DNA of 64,000 nucleotides from Thermoproteota archaeon. GTDB lineage: Archaea > Thermoproteota > Thermoprotei > Gearchaeales > Gearchaeaceae. The notes below the pieces were generated by a model that did not search any database, had not been told where the DNA came from, and was given only the letters and a program-made list of their open reading frames with translations. The DNA is taken from the NCBI GenBank assembly GCA_021324265.1, contig JAJPJK010000009.1:134164-198163 (forward strand), given 5' to 3'. A program made the position numbers and the translations under genes. This document shows positions 46,345 through 55,593 of this stretch, one piece after another (position 1 is the first letter of the stretch; the number at the start of each line of letters is the position of its first letter).

Positions 46345-46822
46345 GATAGTTATACTCGGAGGTTCTTTTTCACAGCTTCATAAAGGTCATTTAGCATTGT
46401 TGAAAGAAGCTTTGAACATTTCTAAAAAAATAAGAATAGGCCTAGTTTCTAAGCCTAGTAGTAAAGTGTTAAATGAATTGATCGAAGATTATGAAACTAG
46501 GTATAGAAATTTGAAAAATGCTATTCTAGAGCTTTCCCCAAATGCTGAATTAGAAATTTTCCCCATAAGCGATCCATATGGGCCTTCTATAGCGCAAGCC
46601 GATCTTACAGATATAATATGCACAGAAGAAACTCTTCCCAGAGCTGTTGAGATCAATGAGATAAGGAAGAAGAAAGGTTTAAGGCCACTAAAGATCCATT
46701 TCATCGAGCTTGAACTTGCAGAGGATGGCAGGCCGATAAGAAGTACGAGGATAAGACTTGGAGAAATAGACAGGCATGGGAAGTTGGTTTCTAAAACTTT
46801 AGAAGTCATTTATGATGAATAA
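46298..46822 (+). CDS. coaD: Phosphopantetheine adenylyltransferase, archaeal type
   Basis: Nucleotidyltransferase with the HxGH motif as [15 protein letters not shown] after VILGGSF, and the C-terminal [11 protein letters not shown] (SSTxIR motif). It makes dephospho-CoA from 4'-phosphopantetheine. The start is uncertain: ATG 46298 overlaps S11 by 47 bases, GTG 46319 by 26. It overlaps pheS by 11 bases, so it is co-transcribed with both neighbours. Confidence 0.9.
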   Translation: MTRQENRVEEGEGEYRIVILGGSFSQLHKGHLALLKEALNISKKIRIGLVSKPSSKVLNELIEDYETRYRNLKNAILELSPNAELEIFPISDPYGPSIAQADLTDIICTEETLPRAVEINEIRKKKGLRPLKIHFIELELAEDGRPIRSTRIRLGEIDRHGKLVSKTLEVIYDE

Positions 46823-48281
46823 GCTCCAGCTATACGAAAGGGAATTCAAGTTATTGTCAAGAGCACTCGATGGCTATGTTGAAGCTAGTTCTCTTTCAAG
46901 GGATTTGGGAATTCCGTACACAACACTTTCAAGTTGGATTGAAGAGCTTAAGTACAAAGGGTATGTGCAAATTCGTGAAGAAATCTACAATAGAGCCAGA
47001 TTGACTGAGGAGGGTAAAAAATATGCTAAAAGTGGTCTCCCTGAATTCATACTTGCTTTGATTTTAAAACAGGAAGGTCCTAAAAGTCTTGAAGAACTTA
47101 AAAGCAGTTTCAATGAGAAGGAGTTAGATGTCGCGATAATGCATGGGCTAAGAAAGCGTTTCTTCGAGTATTTTCAGGGTAAACTTAGATTTCTTGAAAT
47201 GAAGCATGATGAAGAGGAAACTCTCATAAAGGAAATTGCCTCAAAAGGTGAGCTCATATTGAAGGATCTTAATCAAGCTATGAAGATTTTGAGGAGAAGA
47301 GGTCTACTTGAGATCGATGAGGTAAAAGTTTTGAGCTTTAAAGCTACCGATCAAATCGCAGCAATGATTAAGGAAGGCAAATATGATATAATTCCAGAAA
47401 TATCTAAGCTAACAAGCGAAGACATAATATCTAAGCGCTGGCTGCAATATCCAATAAAAGCCTACAATTTGGAGGCGATGCCTCCAGTACAGTATTTCGG
47501 TAGAACACAGGTTTACATGCGTTTCCTAGAAGAAGTGAAGAAGATATTGCTAGAGATGGGTTTCGAGGAGGCTGATTGGGACTATATAATGCCTGAACTA
47601 TGGAATTTCGATGCACTTTTCGTTCCACAGGATCACCCTGCAAGGGATGTACAAGATACTTTTAGAGTTGCACTAGATCCATTAAATATAGAGGAAGATT
47701 TCGCAGCTAAAGTAAAGGAAATGCATGAGAGCGCATACAAATCCAGCTTGGGCTGGGATTACAAATGGAGCGCAGAAATTGCGAAGAGGCTTGTGCTAAG
47801 AACGCATACTACGCCTGTTTCAATAAGATATGTATATATTAATAAAGATAAGGAAGCCAAAGTTTTCTGTATTTCAAGAAACTTCAGGAGAGACCTTCCT
47901 GATAGGACTCACTTCATAGAATTCTATCAATGCGAGGGAATCATGGTAGGTAAACAATTGAATTTTTCAAATCTCCTTTATTTCCTTAGAGAATTCGCTA
48001 ATAGGTTGGGATTGGAAAAAGTCAAATTCAAGCCCAGTTACTTTCCTTTCACTGAGCCAAGTGTTGAGGGGGCTGTCTATCATAGCAAGTTAGGCTGGGT
48101 AGAAGCTTTACCTGGAGGAATGTTTAGGCCGGAGATGCTCAGAGCCTTGGGAGTTGAATCTAAGGTACTTGCATGGGGGATAGGCATTGATAGACTAGCA
48201 ATGGCATATCTAGGAATAGATGATATTAGAGATCTTTTCTCCAAAGACCTGAATTATCTTAGAAATGCGAGGCTGATATAA
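46812..48281 (+). CDS. pheS: Phenylalanyl-tRNA synthetase alpha subunit
   Basis: The 489-residue archaeal alpha subunit has an N-terminal winged-helix part (PYTTLSSWIEELKYKGYV) and the class II catalytic domain: YFGRTQVYMRFLEEVKKILLEMGF, FVPQDHPARDVQDTF, RTHTTPVSIRYV and the final motif 3 GIGIDRLAMAYLGI. Charges tRNA-Phe. Start ATG at 46812 or 46815. One shared base with pheT. Confidence 0.97.
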   Translation: MMNKLQLYEREFKLLSRALDGYVEASSLSRDLGIPYTTLSSWIEELKYKGYVQIREEIYNRARLTEEGKKYAKSGLPEFILALILKQEGPKSLEELKSSFNEKELDVAIMHGLRKRFFEYFQGKLRFLEMKHDEEETLIKEIASKGELILKDLNQAMKILRRRGLLEIDEVKVLSFKATDQIAAMIKEGKYDIIPEISKLTSEDIISKRWLQYPIKAYNLEAMPPVQYFGRTQVYMRFLEEVKKILLEMGFEEADWDYIMPELWNFDALFVPQDHPARDVQDTFRVALDPLNIEEDFAAKVKEMHESAYKSSLGWDYKWSAEIAKRLVLRTHTTPVSIRYVYINKDKEAKVFCISRNFRRDLPDRTHFIEFYQCEGIMVGKQLNFSNLLYFLREFANRLGLEKVKFKPSYFPFTEPSVEGAVYHSKLGWVEALPGGMFRPEMLRALGVESKVLAWGIGIDRLAMAYLGIDDIRDLFSKDLNYLRNARLI

Positions 48282-49942
48282 TGCCGACAATACTCTTGGA
48301 TAGGAAGAGAATTAATAAAGCATTGAACAAGGAGCTCAGCTTAGAAGAGCTGGAGAAACTTCTCGAATATATTAAGTGTGAAATAAAGGAGCAAAACGAG
48401 GATGAGCTATTGTGTGAAATAACGACTGATAGAGCTGATTGTTTCTCGACTGAAGGCATAATAAGAGCGCTAAAAGGCGTCCTTGGCATAGAGAAAGGTC
48501 TAGTAAACTTGAACTTTTTTGAAGATGATATTGAGCTCCATGTAGATGAGAGTGTAAAAAATATTAGACCTTATGTAGCAATGGCTACTGTTAGGGGTTT
48601 AAAGTTGGATCCTAGGGCATTGGAGAGCATCATTCGATTCCAAGAAGTTCTTCATGAAACATTGGGAAGGAATAGGAGGAAGGCTTCGATAGGTCTTTAC
48701 GATCTTTCTAAGCTGGATAAAAAGATCTTTTTCAAGAACATGGATTTGGAGAAAATAAAGTTCATTCCTTTGGAGAAAAATGAAATTTTGGATGGCTATA
48801 GAATTCTTTCAGAGACTGAAAAAGGGAAGCAATACAGGCATTTGGTAGGCCAAAGCTCTGCACCTGTTTTAGTTGATAATAACGGAACATTCTTGAGCAT
48901 GGCCCCGATTATAAATTCTCAGGATGCAAAAGTTACAACTAAAACTACAGATATTTTAATCGATTCTACAGGCTTTGATTTGAATTTCATCACTTCGATC
49001 GTTGGGCTCATGGCATATGCGCTTAGCTTTTATGGAGGAAAGGTAGGACTAGTTAAACATTTCTATCCTAACTCAAGTTTTTTGCTGCGCTTCAACAATA
49101 GAACCTTTGAGCTCAGCAAGCGTTATGCAGAAGAAATTTTGGGCTTCGAGCTTTTGGAGGACGAATTTCAAGATTTTCTTCTTAGAGCCAGATATGGGTT
49201 TAATGTTTATGGTTCAAAATATGAAATAACAGTTCCATTTTATAGAGTTGATGTATTAGGCCCAATTGACATCGTTGAAGATATCGCTATCATCAAGGGT
49301 TATGAAAACATTGAGCCTAGAAGGCCTCCATTGGAAACGAAGTCAAGATTAAGCGAGAAAAGCTTGCTTGGCAGCATTGTTAGAGAGGTATTCAATGGTC
49401 TAGGTTTTCAGGAAATAGTCAATTACATGGTCACGAATAGCATACTACAGTCTGAGCGTGTTGGTTTGGATCCAAAGGAAATAGGACTTATTTACATATC
49501 CAACCCAATAAGTAAGGAATATGATTGCATGCGTGCCAATCTCTTTCCTGGTATTCTGGAATTTTTGCAATACAATCGCAGCAATGCTTATCCACAAAAA
49601 ATCTATGAATTAGGTGATGTATTGAGATTTCAAGGCAATAGGATCATCACTGACTTTCGCTTAGCTAGTGCGATTATCTACAACAGCGCAAGCTTTGAGG
49701 ATATGCATAGTTGCATATATGCATTCTTCAAAGCAATTGGCCTAGATTTCAATCTCAAAGAAAATGAACTTCCATTTTTACTCAAGGGTAGAAGGGCTGA
49801 TATCCTAGTCAAGAATGAAAAAATTGGCTGGATAGGTGAGCTTAATCCAAATATTTCAGAATACTTTTCATTATATCAGCCAATCGTTGCCTTTGAGCTT
49901 AGTCTCAGCGAAATAATTAAATTTAAGTTTCCTTCAAGGTAA
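48281..49942 (+). CDS. pheT: Phenylalanyl-tRNA synthetase beta subunit
   Basis: The 553-residue archaeal/eukaryal beta subunit has the B1-like N-terminus (TILLDRKRINKAL), the B3/4 editing domain and class II-like domain (GFQEIVNYMVTNSI). It pairs with pheS as a heterotetramer. A structured RNA candidate follows eight bases after its stop. Confidence 0.97.
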   Translation: MPTILLDRKRINKALNKELSLEELEKLLEYIKCEIKEQNEDELLCEITTDRADCFSTEGIIRALKGVLGIEKGLVNLNFFEDDIELHVDESVKNIRPYVAMATVRGLKLDPRALESIIRFQEVLHETLGRNRRKASIGLYDLSKLDKKIFFKNMDLEKIKFIPLEKNEILDGYRILSETEKGKQYRHLVGQSSAPVLVDNNGTFLSMAPIINSQDAKVTTKTTDILIDSTGFDLNFITSIVGLMAYALSFYGGKVGLVKHFYPNSSFLLRFNNRTFELSKRYAEEILGFELLEDEFQDFLLRARYGFNVYGSKYEITVPFYRVDVLGPIDIVEDIAIIKGYENIEPRRPPLETKSRLSEKSLLGSIVREVFNGLGFQEIVNYMVTNSILQSERVGLDPKEIGLIYISNPISKEYDCMRANLFPGILEFLQYNRSNAYPQKIYELGDVLRFQGNRIITDFRLASAIIYNSASFEDMHSCIYAFFKAIGLDFNLKENELPFLLKGRRADILVKNEKIGWIGELNPNISEYFSLYQPIVAFELSLSEIIKFKFPSR

Positions 49943-49948
49943 ATAAAA

Positions 49949-50043
49949 CTGGGAGTGCATCCTTATTGAGAGAGCTATAACGAATGGGTAGTTACCCGTG
50001 ATGAGTTATAGTGTTGTTAATAAGGATCAGGATGCACTCCCAC
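49949..50043 (+). ncRNA. Structured hairpin, candidate H/ACA-type or kink-turn RNA
   Basis: Outer helix of 13 pairs: TGGGAGTGCATCC (49950-49962) with GGATGCACTCCCA (50030-50042). An internal loop follows (49963-49974 and 50012-50029), then the helix CTATAAC (49975-49981) with GTTATAG (50005-50011). The tip is a kink-turn-like region with GTGATGA (49998-50004) facing GA, capped by GGGT/ACCC. This is the plan of an archaeal H/ACA guide, but the box after the outer helix is ACT, not ACA. It lies in the gap between pheT and dnaG and may also act as a leader of dnaG. Confidence 0.6.
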
Positions 50044-50093
50044 TGGTTAATTTAATATGCTTCTTTATCTATTTTAGAAAGAGTGATGCTCAA

Positions 50094-51257
50094 ATGGGTG
50101 GTCCTCCAGTTAATGCTAAATACATATTGGTCGCTAGATTTGAGGTTGATGGTGTAGTAGAGAAATCAGACATAATAGGTGCGCTTTTCGGACAAACAGA
50201 GGGTTTGCTCGGAGATGAACTAGAGCTCAGAGAGTTGCAAAAAATCGGTAAGGTTGGAAGAATTGACGTAGAATATGAAATAAAGGGCGGAAAAACTGTT
50301 GGCACAATAATTGTACCTACGAATTTAGATAAACCAGAAGTTGCTTTAATAGCTGCAGCCATAGAAACTGTAGATAAAGTAGGGCCAAATAGCTCAAAGA
50401 TAGAAATCAAGGAGATAAGGGATGCTAGAGAAGAGAAAAGGGCAAGGATTCTCGAAAGGGCCAAGGAAATCTTAGCTAAGTGGAGGGAAAGTAAGAATGT
50501 AGAGTCATCGGATTTGATAAAAGCATTGACGGAAGCTGTGAAAGTATCTCAAATAATAAGCTACGGTCCTGATAAGCTACCTGCTGGCCCTGATATAGAC
50601 GATGCTCAGGAAATAATCATCGTAGAAGGACGTGCTGATGTGGTGAATCTATTGAAGCATGGGTATAGAAATGTTATAGCGCTCGATGGCTCCAAGATCC
50701 CTCCTACTATTGTCAATTTATCCAAGAACAAGAAAACAATAGCCTTTCTAGATGGCGATAGAGCAGGTGACTTAATTTTGAAGGAGCTTATAAATGTAGC
50801 GAAGATAGATTACATAGCTCGAGCCCCTTATGGGAAGGAAGTGGAGCAACTCAGCGGAAAAGAAATCGCTGCTGCTCTTAGCGATAAAAGGCCTTTAAGC
50901 GAATATCTTACAGGTTTAAAGCAAGAGCAAAAGATACCAAAGATACAACAAGTAAGCGAGCTGGTCAAATCACTTGTCGGAACGATGGAAGCTTTGATCC
51001 TAGATGCTGACTATAAGATCATTGAAAGAATTCCTTTAAAAGACGTAATAGATAAGATATCCCAGATTGAATCCTTCAATGCCCTAATGATAGATGGTAT
51101 AATAACACAAAGGCTAATAGATCTCTGCAAAGAAAAGAAGGTAAGCGCAATATATGGCTACAAGATAGGGAACGTCACAAACATTCCACAGGAAATATCG
51201 ATATATTTATTTGATGAGCAAGGCACGATTAAAAAGTATGAAGTTAATCCTCAATGA
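50094..51257 (+). CDS. dnaG: Archaeal DnaG-type primase homologue
   Basis: The protein starting GGPPVNAKYILVARFEVDG is 387 residues. Its Toprim domain contains EIIIVEGRADVVNLLKHGY, IALDGSKIP and AFLDGDRAGD. A longer frame from 49998 would translate the hairpin RNA region and is rejected. Archaeal DnaG is associated with the RNA exosome. It overlaps the Pelota start by about 20 bases. Confidence 0.94.
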   Translation: MGGPPVNAKYILVARFEVDGVVEKSDIIGALFGQTEGLLGDELELRELQKIGKVGRIDVEYEIKGGKTVGTIIVPTNLDKPEVALIAAAIETVDKVGPNSSKIEIKEIRDAREEKRARILERAKEILAKWRESKNVESSDLIKALTEAVKVSQIISYGPDKLPAGPDIDDAQEIIIVEGRADVVNLLKHGYRNVIALDGSKIPPTIVNLSKNKKTIAFLDGDRAGDLILKELINVAKIDYIARAPYGKEVEQLSGKEIAAALSDKRPLSEYLTGLKQEQKIPKIQQVSELVKSLVGTMEALILDADYKIIERIPLKDVIDKISQIESFNALMIDGIITQRLIDLCKEKKVSAIYGYKIGNVTNIPQEISIYLFDEQGTIKKYEVNPQ

Positions 51258-52284
51258 AGAAGAGGCTAAGATAACTGTTCAAAGTGAAGATGATCTATTC
51301 TATTTATATTTATTGATAGAAGAGGGAGATGAAATCTATGGCTGGACTTATAGGAATAGGAAAATCTATGGAAGAGAAGGGAAAGCAGAAAGGGGTGAAA
51401 AGGAGCGCGTATATTTGGGCATACGCGTAGAGAAATCATATTTCCATCCAAGCCTAAGCGGTTTGAAGATAATAGGTTCTCTCATTTATAGACCTGAAGA
51501 TTTTGAAGCGAGCGGTTATCACTCATTTCTTATCAATATAGGAGATACTATAAATTTGAAGAAGTCAAACTGGAATTCAGCGCTTGTTCAATCTGTGCTC
51601 AAGGAAATAAAGGAATCCTATCCCAAATCTCTCATAGTAGCGCTGGATTATGGGAGCTTTGCAATCGCTGCACTTTATAATCAGCGTTTCGATATAATCT
51701 ATTCCGAGGAAAAAAGTGTAGGAGGTAAAAGGGAGAAAATAAAAAGGGATGAGATGCTCGAAGAATTCTTGAAAAATTGCACCAAAAATACTAGAGAGGC
51801 CATCATGAAGGTCAATCCTGAACTGGTAATTTTTTACGGGCCTTCAAGCATAAAGGATATGGTATATGAGGAGGTTAAAAGATCTGAGAAAAACATCTTT
51901 AGAGTCAATGGTTCCATTGGAGGCGTGGAGGGCATATATGAGGCTTTAAGAAACGAGGAAGTACTGAAAATCCTAAGCTTATTCGGTCATGAGGAAGAAT
52001 CATTTACTTTAGAGAGCGTTTTGAGCAACTCAGAAAAGATAGCTTTCGGAATTGAGGAGGTGAAATCTGCAGCATCTTTAAGAGCAGTTGATAAGCTATT
52101 CATCTCCACTAAACTAATTAAGAATGTAACAAAGGAGAAACTAGAGGAAATAAGGAAGATAGCTGAAGAAGTCAAATTATATGGAGGATCTATAAAGATC
52201 ATCGCTGAAGAAAGTGAGGCAGGAAAGACCTTGGATAAAATGGGCAACATAATTGCTTTGCTTAGATTTAATCTCTATAGCTGA
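51238..52284 (+). CDS. pelA: Pelota (aDom34), ribosome rescue factor
   Basis: From ATG 51238 the protein is 348 residues. It has the Sm-like N-terminal domain (KITVQSEDDLFYLYLLIEEGDEIYGWTYR), an eRF1-like middle domain (LIVALDYGSFAIAALYNQR) and a C-terminal domain with VDKLFISTKLI. Archaeal Pelota works with aEF1A to free stalled ribosomes. ABCE1 is also in this window. A codon at 51211 would add nine residues inside dnaG. One shared base with the protease gene. Confidence 0.95.
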   Translation: MKLILNEEEAKITVQSEDDLFYLYLLIEEGDEIYGWTYRNRKIYGREGKAERGEKERVYLGIRVEKSYFHPSLSGLKIIGSLIYRPEDFEASGYHSFLINIGDTINLKKSNWNSALVQSVLKEIKESYPKSLIVALDYGSFAIAALYNQRFDIIYSEEKSVGGKREKIKRDEMLEEFLKNCTKNTREAIMKVNPELVIFYGPSSIKDMVYEEVKRSEKNIFRVNGSIGGVEGIYEALRNEEVLKILSLFGHEEESFTLESVLSNSEKIAFGIEEVKSAASLRAVDKLFISTKLIKNVTKEKLEEIRKIAEEVKLYGGSIKIIAEESEAGKTLDKMGNIIALLRFNLYS

Positions 52285-53486
52285 TGTCTACTCTCGATTT
52301 CCTCATAATTTTATTGTTAGCCTGGTTCCTGCTATATGCTATTTTCCTAGGTCTCAAGAATTCTAGAATAGGTAAAAAAATTTCTGGAAATATCGAAGTC
52401 CAACCACTTGCATTATTGTTGAAAACCTATAGATTCAACAATTACATCTTGAACTATGGGAAGAAGAGGACTAAGCTCTTCAAGATAATAGGCGAGCTAT
52501 CAATAATCTATGGAATTGCCCTCATGTTATATGCTATTTTCTTCCTCCTTAAGAATTTGTTACTTCTCATATTCCCCAATCAGAGTACGGCAATAGGACA
52601 GGCATCTCCAATTATTCCAATAATATTTGGAGTAACTTTCACTCCACCATTGGATCAGCTTATAATAATCCTAATTGTAATAGCGCTTGCTGCAATATTC
52701 CATGAACTTTTCCATGGATTCATAGCTTCTTCACAGGAGATGAAACTAAAATCAACGGGTGCTGGTTTGATTTTCATGATACCTATAGCCTTTGTTGAAC
52801 TTGATGACGAATCGCTCAAGAACTTCCCAGCTAGGAAGAAGCTTAGAATGCTAGGAGCAGGTTCTTTTGTTAATCTGCTACAAGCCATGATTTTCTTGGC
52901 GCTTATACTATCTTATCCCCTTGCTATAGCATGGGGATTTAGCTATAGCTCTAATGGTGTTTTGATATATGGTATAACAGATAACTCTCCTGCTTCGAAT
53001 GCAGGCTTGCTAGTAGGTGATGCCATCATAGCACTTAATCATACTCCCATTATCAATCAACAGGAATTCTCCGCATATTTGGAAAAAACGAAACCTAATG
53101 AAACGCTTACTATTACTGTTGAGAGGGATTTGAAGGATTTCGACATAACAATAAAGCTGGCTCAACATCCATATTATAAAAATCGAGGCTTCATAGGCGT
53201 CTCAACAATGGATTATCATAGACCATTCCTCAGCTTCATTCCTTCGGTGCTACAATATTGGATTTATCTCTTTTTAGCATGGGGGTTCACGATATGCTTT
53301 AGCTTAGCCATATTCAATATGCTACCTATTCCGCTTTTTGATGGAGACAAGTTCTTAACTGAACTTTTAAGCATAATAAAGAATATCAACATTCGCAATG
53401 TAGCACTAAATGCTATGAGATTACTTTCAATTCTGCTTCTTATTTTAAATATATATCTAAGTTTAACCAGTTTCGGTTTTGTCTAA
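52284..53486 (+). CDS. Site-2 protease-type membrane metalloprotease (M50) with PDZ domain
   Basis: The 400-residue protein has several hydrophobic helices, the zinc motif FHELFHG in a membrane segment near residue 141, a PDZ domain (GVLIYGITDNSPASNAGLLVGDAIIALNHTPI) and the second zinc motif NMLPIPLFDGD. S2P proteases cleave substrates within the membrane. N-terminal hydrophobic segment may be a membrane anchor. One shared base with the next gene. Confidence 0.93.
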   Translation: MSTLDFLIILLLAWFLLYAIFLGLKNSRIGKKISGNIEVQPLALLLKTYRFNNYILNYGKKRTKLFKIIGELSIIYGIALMLYAIFFLLKNLLLLIFPNQSTAIGQASPIIPIIFGVTFTPPLDQLIIILIVIALAAIFHELFHGFIASSQEMKLKSTGAGLIFMIPIAFVELDDESLKNFPARKKLRMLGAGSFVNLLQAMIFLALILSYPLAIAWGFSYSSNGVLIYGITDNSPASNAGLLVGDAIIALNHTPIINQQEFSAYLEKTKPNETLTITVERDLKDFDITIKLAQHPYYKNRGFIGVSTMDYHRPFLSFIPSVLQYWIYLFLAWGFTICFSLAIFNMLPIPLFDGDKFLTELLSIIKNINIRNVALNAMRLLSILLLILNIYLSLTSFGFV

Positions 53487-54415
53487 TGAGCTGCAAATAT
53501 TGCGATAATGAAGTATTTTATGTAAGAAGATATTCAGGCGAACGTGTTTGTAAAAAGCATTTCGTAGAGACATTCATAGATAAGGTTGAAAGGACCATTT
53601 CAGAGAATAAATTGCTCAGCTGGAATGATTCCATCATGGTAGCTGTATCAGGAGGCAAGGACAGCCTTACAGCCTTACATGTTTTGAGCATAATTGAAAA
53701 AGGCTATCCTACAAGGTTATTTGCTGTAACAATAGATGAAGGTGTTAGCAACTATACTGAGTTAAGAGTGAAGCATACACAGGAATTATGCAGTAAGTTG
53801 GGGATAGATTATCATGTATATAGCTTCAAGGATTTTTATGGTCATAGGCTAGAAGAAATCGTAAAGATAGCAAAGGAAAAGGGGAGTAAACTCGAACCTT
53901 GCTCATATTGTGGTGTTTTAAGGAGGAAGCTATTAAACACTGCAGCTAAAAAACTCAACGCCACAAAAGTTGTTACAGGCCATAATCTAGATGATGAAGT
54001 TCAAACATTCATGATAAATATGCTAAGAGGCGATTTTGAAAGGATAATTAGAGGCTTTGGGCCAATAGCGCAAAAGGAGGGTTTCATACCTAGGATCAAG
54101 CCCTTGAAATACATCTATGAGGAAGAAATAATGATATATGCAACACTCCATGATTTCCCACTTTTCGAAACTGAATGCAGATTCGTGAAGCTATCCATGA
54201 GGGACTCGATAAGAAGGATACTTAATGAGCTAGAGGCCGAGAATCCAGGTGCAAAATATATGATCATGAACACTGCAGAGAAGATTGCAAGAAACTTCAC
54301 AGAGCTTAAAAAGGACATTAAACTCAACTATTGCAGGAGTTGTGGAGAGCCGACTTCTCAAGATATTTGCAGAGCATGTTCGTTGCTGGAAGAAATAGGC
54401 ATACCTGCAGAATAG
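53486..54415 (+). CDS. tRNA 2-thiolation enzyme of the TtuA/NcsA (Ctu1) family
   Basis: The 309-residue protein has an N-terminal zinc finger (CKYCDNEV...CKKH), the PP-loop AVSGGKDSLTAL, and a C-terminal zinc finger CRSCGEPTSQDICRAC. Cys pairs also occur in PCSYCGVLRR. The family adenylates tRNA uridine before sulfur insertion, at U34 (NcsA) or U54 (TtuA); which one is unclear. Its stop abuts the SRP RNA 3' end. Confidence 0.92.
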   Translation: MSCKYCDNEVFYVRRYSGERVCKKHFVETFIDKVERTISENKLLSWNDSIMVAVSGGKDSLTALHVLSIIEKGYPTRLFAVTIDEGVSNYTELRVKHTQELCSKLGIDYHVYSFKDFYGHRLEEIVKIAKEKGSKLEPCSYCGVLRRKLLNTAAKKLNATKVVTGHNLDDEVQTFMINMLRGDFERIIRGFGPIAQKEGFIPRIKPLKYIYEEEIMIYATLHDFPLFETECRFVKLSMRDSIRRILNELEAENPGAKYMIMNTAEKIARNFTELKKDIKLNYCRSCGEPTSQDICRACSLLEEIGIPAE

Positions 54416-54732
54416 GCGGCGGCGCTCGCATGTAAACAGATGCAGCATTATAGCTATCTCATGCACTTCCATTCAGGCCTGTATCCTATGAACGCCGCCA
54501 CTCCCCATTAGAGCCGCTCCCTTCCGGGCCTAACTCGGTTCTGGGGATTAGCTTCTTCATCCTCTCCTCCGAGAGGACTTCGAAGCTATGACGGCCCCAT
54601 AGGGCAGGCCATCATCACTTCCATGCATGAGATAGCTATATTACTGCATCCATTTACATGCGTTACTGGCTGTGCCATATCGACCGTTTGCACTTAGAGG
54701 GAGGCCGAGCCCCTCAGCCCTACCGCCGCCGC
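54415..54732 (-). ncRNA. ffs: Signal recognition particle RNA (7S)
   Basis: The minus-strand transcript of about 318 bases has terminal GC-rich arms (GCGGCGGCGG and CCGCCGCC) that pair, long self-complementary arms (GCATGAGATAGCTAT occurs on both sides), an Alu-type region near its 5' end and the SRP54-binding hairpin GGCCCGGAAGGGAGCGGC (54512-54530). The usual GTCAGG and AGCA of that hairpin read GTTAGG and AGCG here. Ends are estimated from the terminal helix. Confidence 0.9.
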
Positions 54733-54752
54733 AGATTAACTATATCAAAGAA

Positions 54753-54764
54753 TAGATTTATTCT
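54753..54764 (-). promoter_or_regulatory. TATA-like box of the SRP RNA
   Basis: On the minus strand an AAGAATAAATC-like sequence lies about 21-33 bases before the SRP RNA 5' end. Spacing fits an archaeal promoter. Bases 54765-54918 hold no other feature that I can see. Confidence 0.4.
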
Positions 54765-54918
54765 TAACGTCAATCAATTGCTTTGAAATATGCTACCTTT
54801 GAGAGTTGCTTGTAGGAAGCATGCAGTATTTTGGCTTGCTTCTGTTGTAAATATCTAGTTTTTCCTTCCAGATAGACATTATTGTTTAAAATCAATATCG
54901 TCTTACAAAATTAAGGAA

Positions 54919-55371
54919 ATGAGGCTCTGGTCAATAAGCTTTTCATATCTTGACCCAATAGGGCTAGTTGCACTTTGGAGAGAGGCACTACTTGCCAAGG
55001 CTGTTCTAGAGGGTAAGACAGTTGGTTATAAAAACCACCCACAGCTGCTAAGATTTAAGGAGCTAAACGATCCTCTTGAAGGAATAAACACATATCTTCA
55101 TTACGTGCTAGAGGAAGGAAGAGCCAGGGGGTATTCTTTTAATCCTTCTAAGGTAGATTATGCGAAAGTTAACTTGGGGCTCAAGATTCCTGTTAAGGAG
55201 GGGCAGCTAGTTTATGAACTGGGGCTTCTTAGGTTCAAGCTGAGGAAGCGGAATCTTTTGCGCTATGAGATGCTAAGGGAAATCTTAAAGCCAAAGCCAA
55301 ACCCGCTGTTTTACACAATTGAGGGAGGAATAGAGCCATGGGAAAGAGTAAAGCATCTTGGCGATTTATGA
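54919..55371 (+). CDS. T4 endonuclease V-like pyrimidine dimer glycosylase family (PF03013)
   Basis: The 150-residue protein starts RLWSISFSYLDPIGLVALWREALLAKAVL and has KTVGYKNHPQLLRFKEL, the family signature. Such proteins are named pyrimidine dimer DNA glycosylase/AP lyase by homology to T4 endonuclease V. Role in DNA repair is inferred. Composition and spacing suggest a single gene with its own promoter. Confidence 0.85.
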   Translation: MRLWSISFSYLDPIGLVALWREALLAKAVLEGKTVGYKNHPQLLRFKELNDPLEGINTYLHYVLEEGRARGYSFNPSKVDYAKVNLGLKIPVKEGQLVYELGLLRFKLRKRNLLRYEMLREILKPKPNPLFYTIEGGIEPWERVKHLGDL

Positions 55372-55482
55372 AGTAAGTGTTAGCGAGAACTTCTAAATAT
55401 GATTAACATAAGGAGTTGGGTCCTTATATGTGTTCTTACAACTATCATAAAAGCTAAAGATTCTTTGAAAGTTAAGAGTATA

Positions 55483-55566
55483 CGCCGGGAGTGGGATTTG
55501 AACCCACGAGGGCAAAAGCCCACAGGCTTAGCAAGCCTGCGCCTTACCTGGCTAGGCTATCCCGGC
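55483..55566 (-). tRNA. tRNA-Ser(GCT)
   Basis: Minus-strand serine tRNA with acceptor GCCGGGA/TCCCGGC, anticodon stem CAGGC/GCCTG with loop TTGCTAA (anticodon GCT), long variable arm, discriminator G. No intron. Very similar to tRNA-Ser(GGA) at 44916. Confidence 0.95.
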
Positions 55567-55593
55567 TTTTATTTGAACAATAAATTATAAGAT

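Noticed and set aside
49998-50004. Box C of a C/D guide RNA (GTGATGA)
   Set aside because: No CTGA box D or D' lies at a suitable distance; the motif fits better as one strand of a kink-turn inside the long hairpin.
49998-50093. N-terminal extension of DnaG from a codon at 49998
   Set aside because: It would translate the hairpin RNA region; the typical archaeal DnaG start GGPPVNAKYILVARF begins at ATG 50094.
55399-55590. Plus-strand open frame of 63 codons
   Set aside because: It runs through tRNA-Ser(GCT) on the opposite strand; its protein shows the translated tRNA antisense and no family motif.
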